A DNA stretch of 64,000 nt from NCBI GenBank assembly GCA_902769535.1, contig CACXPH010000004.1, positions 61,011-125,010 of the forward strand, written 5' to 3'. Numbering within the stretch: position 1 is the stretch's first letter; every line of letters starts with the position of its first letter. Source of the DNA: an uncultured Bacteroidales bacterium (GTDB lineage: Bacteria; Bacteroidota; Bacteroidia; Bacteroidales; Paludibacteraceae). The position numbers and the translations under genes are program-made. The notes below the pieces were generated by a model. It had not been told where the DNA came from and did not search any database. It worked only from the letters and a program-made list of their open reading frames with translations. Of the stretch, positions 59,255 through 64,000 are shown one piece after another.

Positions 59255-60781
59255 TTATTTGATGTGTTTCTCTCCGTTTTGGATCACGAAACCGTGGTAG
59301 GTATCGTCTACCGGACGACCCAAAATGTCATAGGCTTGTCCGTGGAACGGATCCGCCTCCACCTCCTCTACGCCTAACACGTCCGGCGTGATGGTGAGGG
59401 TCGCGTTCAGCTTGTTCATACCCGTCGAGGCGTCCCATACATCGGTGTTGGCGAAACGAATGGCGTATTTCGGATTTGTCGCCAGCGTAGCGGAAGCGTC
59501 CGGCAGATGCAGGTACAACTCATACGTGCCGTTGGGTACATCCTCGGGAATAACCAGCCGCTCGCTGATGGTTGTCACCACGCCGTTCGGCAACCACCGC
59601 CGTGGGTCGGATGCCAACTGAATTCTGTATACTGATTGCTGATTACTCGTGCTCTTGAGCACGATATACGCCGGTCGCTCGTTGTACAGCGGTGCGTAGC
59701 CGACGTTCTTGATCTGCATCTCGAGCCATAGATAACCGCCTGCCGCACCTTTGTCGCTGAACGAACCGCTGACTAACTGATAGCGGTAACCCATCTTGCG
59801 GTTCAACTCATTGAAGATACCGCTGCTACGCCATTTGTTCGTCACTTTTTCTGAGTAGGACTCGCCGCAGAACGACCAGTGGTACTTGCTCATCTCCGCT
59901 TCCGCCTGGTTATACACCTGGCTGGCCAGATCCGATCCCTCCACGTTCGTCTCTCCGCCGTTGGGCACAAACAGCGTCTCGTCTGCTATGTACTGACGTA
60001 CACTCGGGTCGTCTGCTAACTCTTCGTCCCAGCTTACGTACGTTCCATCATTACCCCATTCATTGAGAAAAGCGTCGTTATGGTGACCGATGCGAGCGCG
60101 TGCCGAACCGCTGAACGCTTCGTCGGACGTTAACGGGTTCGTGTCAGGTTGGTTCATCTTGCCTAAGTACTCACCCTTGATCATAGGGTAACGCACCAGC
60201 AGGAAACGGTTCGCCGGACAGGCATCTATCATCGCCTCTAACACCGCACGACGGTTGGTATTCAGGTGCTGGCTCTCGTTGCCGAAATGGCTGCTGTAGT
60301 ACCATTCGCCCCACTGACCGACAAAACCGGCTTCTAACACGTAGATCACATCGGCGTTCTTGCTCAGGTACGGCTTCAACTGGGCTATATGCGCCAGCAC
60401 TTGATCTTTGCTCGCGTCCGTCTTGGTTTTCCAACTGTAGGCAAAACGCAGCACGCACTTGAAACCCTTGTCGCGCAATATCTGCATGTCTTCATCAAAA
60501 CCCTGCAGGATCTTGTCGGACAAGGCCTGCTCTTTGTAATTGCCCAGATAGTACATCAGCACCACCAGACTGCGGTAGTTCTTCTCGGAAAAATACCACT
60601 CTTGACCTTTGACCACATGGTTCTTGCTGTCCGACAGCATGGTCTCACCGCCTAACTCGTCCGTATAACCGCGTTCGGGGTTCGGAAAAATAGTCTCGTC
60701 ATCTGCCGTGTAATGCACCACAACCGCCTGAGCGCTCCAGCTCAGCAAAAGACTCGCCAATATAAGAAAGAATTTACGCAT
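59255..60781 (-). CDS. Secreted DUF4874/DUF4832 protein, paralogue A
   Basis: The 508-residue protein has a signal peptide (MRKFFLILASLLLSWSAQA), DUF4874 (DETIFPNPERGY, VLEAGFVGQWGEWY) and DUF4832 with a GQAYDILGRPVD tail. It is homologous to the 56508 protein over the full length. The C-terminal third is almost identical at DNA level, whereas the N-terminal halves differ much more. It lacks about ten residues (FLANEGHDYF in the paralogue). I start at ATG 60781; the in-frame ATG at 60847 would lie inside prfB. Confidence 0.83.
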   Translation of the reverse strand: MRKFFLILASLLLSWSAQAVVVHYTADDETIFPNPERGYTDELGGETMLSDSKNHVVKGQEWYFSEKNYRSLVVLMYYLGNYKEQALSDKILQGFDEDMQILRDKGFKCVLRFAYSWKTKTDASKDQVLAHIAQLKPYLSKNADVIYVLEAGFVGQWGEWYYSSHFGNESQHLNTNRRAVLEAMIDACPANRFLLVRYPMIKGEYLGKMNQPDTNPLTSDEAFSGSARARIGHHNDAFLNEWGNDGTYVSWDEELADDPSVRQYIADETLFVPNGGETNVEGSDLASQVYNQAEAEMSKYHWSFCGESYSEKVTNKWRSSGIFNELNRKMGYRYQLVSGSFSDKGAAGGYLWLEMQIKNVGYAPLYNERPAYIVLKSTSNQQSVYRIQLASDPRRWLPNGVVTTISERLVIPEDVPNGTYELYLHLPDASATLATNPKYAIRFANTDVWDASTGMNKLNATLTITPDVLGVEEVEADPFHGQAYDILGRPVDDTYHGFVIQNGEKHIK

Positions 60782-60782
60782 A

Positions 60783-61889
60783 TTAATCAGGGAATTCCAT
60801 GAGGTATGCTTTGATAAATGCGTCAATATCGCCATCCATGACGGCATTGACGTTACTCGTCTGGTAGTTCGTGCGGTGATCTTTCACGCGACGGTCGTCG
60901 AACACGTAGGACCGTATCTGCGAACCCCATTCGATCTTCTTCTTGCCGGCCTCCACCTGAGCCTGCGCCTGACGGCGTTTCTCCATCTCCAATTCATAGA
61001 GTTGGCTTCTCAAATGCCGCAAGGCATTCTCGCGGTTCTTGGGCTGGTCACGCGTCTCGGTGTTCTCTATCACGATCTCGTCCGGCTGGTTCGTGAGCGG
61101 GTTGATGAACTTATAATGCAGACGCACACCGGACTCCACTTTGTTCACGTTCTGTCCTCCGGCGCCGGACGAACGGAAGGTGTCCCAACTGATATTGGCG
61201 GGGTTAACCTCCACCTCAATCGTGTCGTCAATCAGCGGCACTACGAACACCGATGCGAAACTCGTCATGCGCTTGCCTTGCGCGTTGTACGGACTGACGC
61301 GCACCAAACGATGCACACCGTTCTCGCTCTTCAGATAACCGTACGCCATGTCGCCTTCGATATTGAACGTCACGGTCTTGATACCCGCCTCGTCGCCTTC
61401 CTGCAGGTTCTCGATGGTCACCGTATAACCGTGCTTCTCGCAGTAACGCTGGTACATACGCATCAGCTGTTCCGCCCAGTCCTGCGCCTCCGTACCACCG
61501 GCACCACTCACGATCTTCAGCACCGCCGGCATCTGGTCTTCCTCGTGACTCAGCATGTTCTTCATCTCCAGGTCTTCCACCTCCTGCATCGCCTTCTCGT
61601 ACGCTGCATCGACCTCTTCCTCGGTCACCAGTTCCTCTTTGTAATAGTCGAACGCCAGCGTCAACTCCTCCACGGCCGCACGCACGCCTTCGTAGCCTTC
61701 TATCCAGCGCTTGATGTTCTTCACCTTACGCATCTGCGCCTCGGCGGCTTTCGCATCGTCCCAGAATCCCGGCGCTTGCGTGTGCAGCTCTTCCTCCTCG
61801 AGCTGAATACGCTTCTCGTCGATCTGCAAGTACGCTTTCAACTTGTCCGCACGTTGCTGTACGTCTTTTAATTGTTCTATCGTTATCAT
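60783..61889 (-). CDS. prfB: Peptide chain release factor 2
   Basis: The 368-residue factor ends translation at UGA and UAA. The hydrolysis motif GGQ is at 244-246. The codon-reading tripeptide is SPY (199-201), which Bacteroidota RF2 proteins have in place of SPF. The gene is a single open frame: there is no programmed +1 frameshift near codon 25. I start at ATG 61889 (MITIEQLKDV); the earlier in-frame ATG at 61964 lies upstream of the promoter. It opens the long operon running to ctpA. Confidence 0.96.
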   Translation of the reverse strand: MITIEQLKDVQQRADKLKAYLQIDEKRIQLEEEELHTQAPGFWDDAKAAEAQMRKVKNIKRWIEGYEGVRAAVEELTLAFDYYKEELVTEEEVDAAYEKAMQEVEDLEMKNMLSHEEDQMPAVLKIVSGAGGTEAQDWAEQLMRMYQRYCEKHGYTVTIENLQEGDEAGIKTVTFNIEGDMAYGYLKSENGVHRLVRVSPYNAQGKRMTSFASVFVVPLIDDTIEVEVNPANISWDTFRSSGAGGQNVNKVESGVRLHYKFINPLTNQPDEIVIENTETRDQPKNRENALRHLRSQLYELEMEKRRQAQAQVEAGKKKIEWGSQIRSYVFDDRRVKDHRTNYQTSNVNAVMDGDIDAFIKAYLMEFPD

Positions 61890-61921
61890 AAGCCTATATT
61901 TTGCCAAATTAAAATCGCCTG

Positions 61922-61953
61922 CAAAGGTACTATAAAAAAATGACATATGCAAA
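61922..61953 (-). promoter_or_regulatory. prfB operon promoter
   Basis: On the minus strand, -33 TTTG (61950-61953) and -7 TACCTTTG (61922-61929) have a 20-bp spacer. GCAAATATATTTGC (61949-61962) is a palindrome joining it to the divergent -33. Confidence 0.8.
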
Positions 61954-61957
61954 TATA

Positions 61958-61989
61958 TTTGCAATTTTTGTTCCGTGCTCGTAACTTTA
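61958..61989 (+). promoter_or_regulatory. Possible divergent promoter of a small RNA
   Basis: -33 TTTG (61958-61961) and TAACTTTA (61982-61989) have a 20-bp spacer. The -7 differs from consensus at the last base. Confidence 0.45.
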
Positions 61990-61994
61990 GTTGC

Positions 61995-62178
61995 GAGTTT
62001 TGGAGTGTTTTCTATGTCAATTACGCCGGATGTTATCCGGCATGCTGTTTCTTATTTTGTTGTTTAGGTGTTTTCCCTCGCTATTCCCTCTCTTTGGCGA
62101 GTACCTCCGGTGGTGTTTCTTGATTTGTTGTTTAGGGGGGGTGTGCCCCCTGCCGCGCGCCGCGGTCGATTTTTTTTG
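61995..62178 (+). ncRNA. Candidate small non-coding RNA with intrinsic terminator
   Basis: No gene fits 61954-62281. The stretch begins just after a possible promoter and contains the perfect hairpin GCCGGAT-GTT-ATCCGGC (62025-62041). A 23-bp sequence is directly repeated at 62046-62068 and 62114-62136 with two mismatches. It ends in GC-rich stems followed by eight T. Frames on both strands give only low-complexity peptides. I do not recognise a known RNA family. Confidence 0.4.
62135..62178 (+). terminator. GC-rich terminator of the candidate RNA
   Basis: GGGGG-GTGTG-CCCCC (62136-62150) and CCGCG-CGC-CGCGG (62153-62165) are followed by TCGA and T8. Confidence 0.65.
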
Positions 62179-62186
62179 CCCTTTCT

Positions 62187-62218
62187 CTTGCGTATCTCGC
62201 AAAAATGTTGTACCTTTG
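62187..62218 (+). promoter_or_regulatory. Promoter of the 62282-63091 gene
   Basis: -33 CTTG (62187-62190) and -7 TACCTTTG (62211-62218) have a 20-bp spacer. Confidence 0.7.
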
Positions 62219-62281
62219 CACTCGCAAAGGTTTTGAGTCCCTTTGTAAAAAATATAGTATCTTTACAAAAAAATCACTATT

Positions 62282-63091
62282 ATGGTAAGAAAAACAACTT
62301 TAGGATTGGTTCTAATGGTATTACAATCCCTATTCTCAGTAAGTTATTCTATCGAGCCTTCACAAGCCACCACGTGGCATTGCGTAAGTGTATATCGAAT
62401 GGCGTTTGATTATGACAATGTATATTTTTCTCCTGCTACCTATCAATTGCAAGGAGACACATTATTCGGTGACACACGCTATAAAACTTTGCGTAGTGAA
62501 AACGGTACGTATTGTGGAGCGGTACGCAAGACAGATGACGGGCAACAGGTATATTACCACCCGAGGGGAGCGGAGAGGTATCCGGCAACTATCGGAAAAG
62601 AATATCTACTATATGATTTTAGTGTAAAAGCGGGTGACACGACGGTTGTGTATAACGGTTTTATGGATATCTACTATGAAGAGGGCAACCCCTACGTACA
62701 TTTCACTGATTCGATGGTAGTTGTTTCTGTGCAGGTGATTGACGGAAGAAAACATGTGCTTGTACAACGACTGCATGAAACAGGACAAGTAGAATGGATA
62801 GAAGGTATCGGAACCCGTAGTATTTTATTTAGTTGTGACCGCAATATCATTCCCGGTAATTATTATGGTTTATACACTTTGTGTGCCGCTGATAGCGAAG
62901 GCAATATACTCTATTCGTTTGATACGGACAATATAGGCATTCGCAACAACTGTCCGGACTGGGAAATAATCGAGGCGATCGGCCATGTACCGTCCGATAT
63001 GCCTTCCGCCACTAAACTTCTCCGTGACGGGCAAATCCTTATTCTCCGCAGGGATAAAACCTACACCCTCACTGGACAAAAAGTAGAATAA
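62282..63091 (+). CDS. Secreted protein of unknown function with type IX-like C-terminus
   Basis: The 269-residue product has a signal peptide (MVRKTTLGLVLMVLQSLFSVSYS). A beta-rich middle part has no motif I recognise. The C-terminus TKLLRDGQILILRRDKTYTL resembles the short sorting-domain tails (NGQLxILRxGKxY type) found on many Bacteroidales secreted proteins. It is monocistronic with its own promoter and terminator. Codon use looks more AT-rich than in the housekeeping genes. Confidence 0.7.
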   Translation: MVRKTTLGLVLMVLQSLFSVSYSIEPSQATTWHCVSVYRMAFDYDNVYFSPATYQLQGDTLFGDTRYKTLRSENGTYCGAVRKTDDGQQVYYHPRGAERYPATIGKEYLLYDFSVKAGDTTVVYNGFMDIYYEEGNPYVHFTDSMVVVSVQVIDGRKHVLVQRLHETGQVEWIEGIGTRSILFSCDRNIIPGNYYGLYTLCAADSEGNILYSFDTDNIGIRNNCPDWEIIEAIGHVPSDMPSATKLLRDGQILILRRDKTYTLTGQKVE

Positions 63092-63131
63092 CGATTCGGA
63101 TATTTTACACCAAATATTTGCACAACGGCTA

Positions 63132-63169
63132 AAAGCACTAATTAGCATCGCTTCGGCGGTGCTTTTTTT
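63132..63169 (+). terminator. Terminator of the 62282-63091 gene
   Basis: AAAGCAC (63132-63138) pairs with GTGCTTT, an inner CGC-TTCG-GCG stem-loop is present, and a run of seven T follows. Confidence 0.85.
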
Positions 63170-63175
63170 ATGTCT

Positions 63176-63206
63176 TTTGCCATCTGACCGGTTTTGTGTA
63201 CTTTTG
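63176..63206 (+). promoter_or_regulatory. Promoter of the 63247-63513 gene
   Basis: -33 TTTG (63176-63179) and -7 TACTTTTG (63199-63206) have a 19-bp spacer. It decides the start, since the in-frame ATG at 63196 lies within it. Confidence 0.7.
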
Positions 63207-63246
63207 TACTTGCTTTGGATTAATTTTCCCCAAAGTCAGTACAAAC

Positions 63247-63513
63247 ATGAAAAATAATTTCGAGCGCATCGCGCATCTAAAAGCCTTAGGCGTGTGGGAA
63301 GAAGATGTATTACCACTCGCAACTAGACTTTCCACCCTCGAGAGGTATTACAACATCTATTCCTTCATCGTTGAACATGAGCCGGGACGACCGTATGGAG
63401 CTATCCCGAAAATCCTGAACAATTCTATGTTTAAGGAACAATTCGGATCCCAATACGATGAAAAACATCTACACAAAATCGTTGAAGAGATGACCAAAAA
63501 TCACCTAAAATAG
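63247..63513 (+). CDS. Small protein of unknown function
   Basis: The 88-residue, soluble, probably helical product (FERIAHLKALGVWEEDVLP, KHLHKIVEEMTKN) has no motif I recognise. It is preceded by a promoter and followed by two more small genes in the same direction. Confidence 0.55.
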   Translation: MKNNFERIAHLKALGVWEEDVLPLATRLSTLERYYNIYSFIVEHEPGRPYGAIPKILNNSMFKEQFGSQYDEKHLHKIVEEMTKNHLK

Positions 63514-63609
63514 TAGATATTCGTTACTTCATTCAGCAGTACCTTTGCACCGCCTTTCGGGACAAGAACCTCACGTCGAGGCTTCTAATTTCCCCCGTCT
63601 GGCGGTTTT

Positions 63610-63822
63610 ATGATTTATACTTTTTTATCTTCAGTGTTTATTACACTCTTCCTGCTAACCGCTGCGCTTGCGATGATGGGTTTCCTTGAAATGATGCGGA
63701 AAAACATGCCGCTCACGTGGGTTTGCTATCAGCATGTAATTGTCTTGGCGATTATCGCCGTAGTATGTCTAATCGCTGCCATATTCTTTGGCTACCAAAT
63801 CCCCGCCTGCTATGTCTTCTGA
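63610..63822 (+). CDS. Small membrane protein of unknown function
   Basis: The 70-residue product has two predicted membrane helices (about residues 3-25 and 43-64) with a short basic loop between them. A TACCTTTG -7-like element lies at 63540-63547 without a clear -33. Its last 11 bases overlap the next gene. Confidence 0.5.
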   Translation: MIYTFLSSVFITLFLLTAALAMMGFLEMMRKNMPLTWVCYQHVIVLAIIAVVCLIAAIFFGYQIPACYVF

Positions 63823-64000
63823 ACTCCAAAAGTACCCGCATTTTGAACCCGAACCCGGTTGTACTGGCGTATTCCGCTTATTCCCCGAAGACGGCGACCC
63901 GTTCTTGGTCTATCAAGGCCGACGAAAAGACGGTTCTATCACGCCGGATTGGTATGCCTCGAGGGATGGCAAAGCCTACCATCGTACACGCACAGGCTTT
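63812..64000 (+). CDS. Unrecognised gene, cut by the window edge
   Basis: An open frame starts at ATG 63812 and runs off the right end with 63 codons (MSSELQKYPHFEPEPG ... DGSITPDWYASRDGKAY). It is rich in aromatic and charged residues. The 11-base overlap with the small membrane protein suggests the two are coupled. Family unknown. Confidence 0.5.
   Translation, partial: MSSELQKYPHFEPEPGCTGVFRLFPEDGDPFLVYQGRRKDGSITPDWYASRDGKAYHRTRTGF

Noticed and set aside
61331-61339. SPY instead of SPF in RF2 as a sign of altered stop-codon reading
   Set aside because: SPY is the usual form in Bacteroidota RF2, so it is not a novelty of this genome.
60783-61889. Expected programmed +1 frameshift in prfB
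   Set aside because: The frame is continuous from ATG 61889 to the stop; no in-frame UGA occurs near codon 25.
61991-62236. An 81-codon open frame (MRVLECFLCQ) as a small gene
   Set aside because: It runs through a terminator hairpin and the next promoter, has low-complexity Cys/Phe/Leu content and lacks a fitting start context. The RNA interpretation is better.

Overview
The window looks like a chromosomal segment of a Bacteroidota species, most likely order Bacteroidales. The signs are: promoters of the phylum type (-33 TTTG, about 20 bp, -7 TAnnTTTG) at some twenty sites; a SusC/SusD pair; C-terminal tails resembling type IX secretion sorting domains; a TamL-type lipoprotein; a lipid A pathway; and start codons without purine-rich Shine-Dalgarno sequences. 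Family or genus cannot be told from the sequence alone. Almost everything is chromosomal core. I see no integrase, transposase, prophage or CRISPR array.

Layout. 1-3583 (minus): BadF-type sugar kinase, two-domain glycosyltransferase, SpoIID/LytB protein and a SAM methyltransferase cut by the window edge. 3725-4270: rubrerythrin with N-terminal rubredoxin. 4263-12908 (minus): envelope operon tamL-rnhB-sppA-lpxK-msbA-mnmA. 12987-13694: TrmH-type RNA methyltransferase, convergent with thrS. 15601-25747 (minus): division/cell-wall cluster mraZ-rsmH-ftsL-ftsI-murE-mraY-murD-ftsW-murG, which stops at murG; thrS with its own promoter stands where murC-ftsQ-ftsA-ftsZ usually follow. 25975-35016 (minus): M6 metalloprotease and a susC-susD-lipoprotein operon. 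35180-41043: M16 protease, tRNA-Leu(UAG) joined to a lipoprotein gene, mazG-lpxH-MIP18, and htpG. 41093-45306 (minus): clpP, pepP, an unrecognised protein and a lipoprotein. 45761-49960 (plus): GH3-type acyl-adenylating protein, HAD phosphatase, PlsC acyltransferase and EamA exporter. 50032-52986 (plus): a tight three-gene operon of steroid 5-alpha-reductase, old-yellow-enzyme type ene-reductase and short-chain dehydrogenase. 53014-61889 (minus): prfB, two DUF4874/DUF4832 paralogues around a C1B peptidase, a short YigZ/IMPACT protein, an acyltransferase, coaD and ctpA. 61995-64000: a candidate small RNA, a secreted protein, and three small genes of unknown function.

The most notable content is the 5-alpha-reductase/ene-reductase/SDR operon. 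It has the enzyme composition of the steroid and bile-acid A-ring reduction clusters reported from gut Bacteroidales, and its promoter spacer holds a perfect 18-bp palindrome. The GH3-HAD-PlsC-EamA operon just upstream could supply adenylation, acylation and export steps, but that link is speculative. Second is a window-wide set of more than twenty short tandem arrays with periods of 7, 8 or 11 bp, placed at gene junctions or read in frame inside conserved genes. Third, ThrRS has lost most of its TGS domain. Regulatory features include an MraZ box over the dcw promoter, a sigma-54-like htpG promoter beside a perfect inverted repeat, and a thrS terminator embedded in the antisense of a coding sequence.
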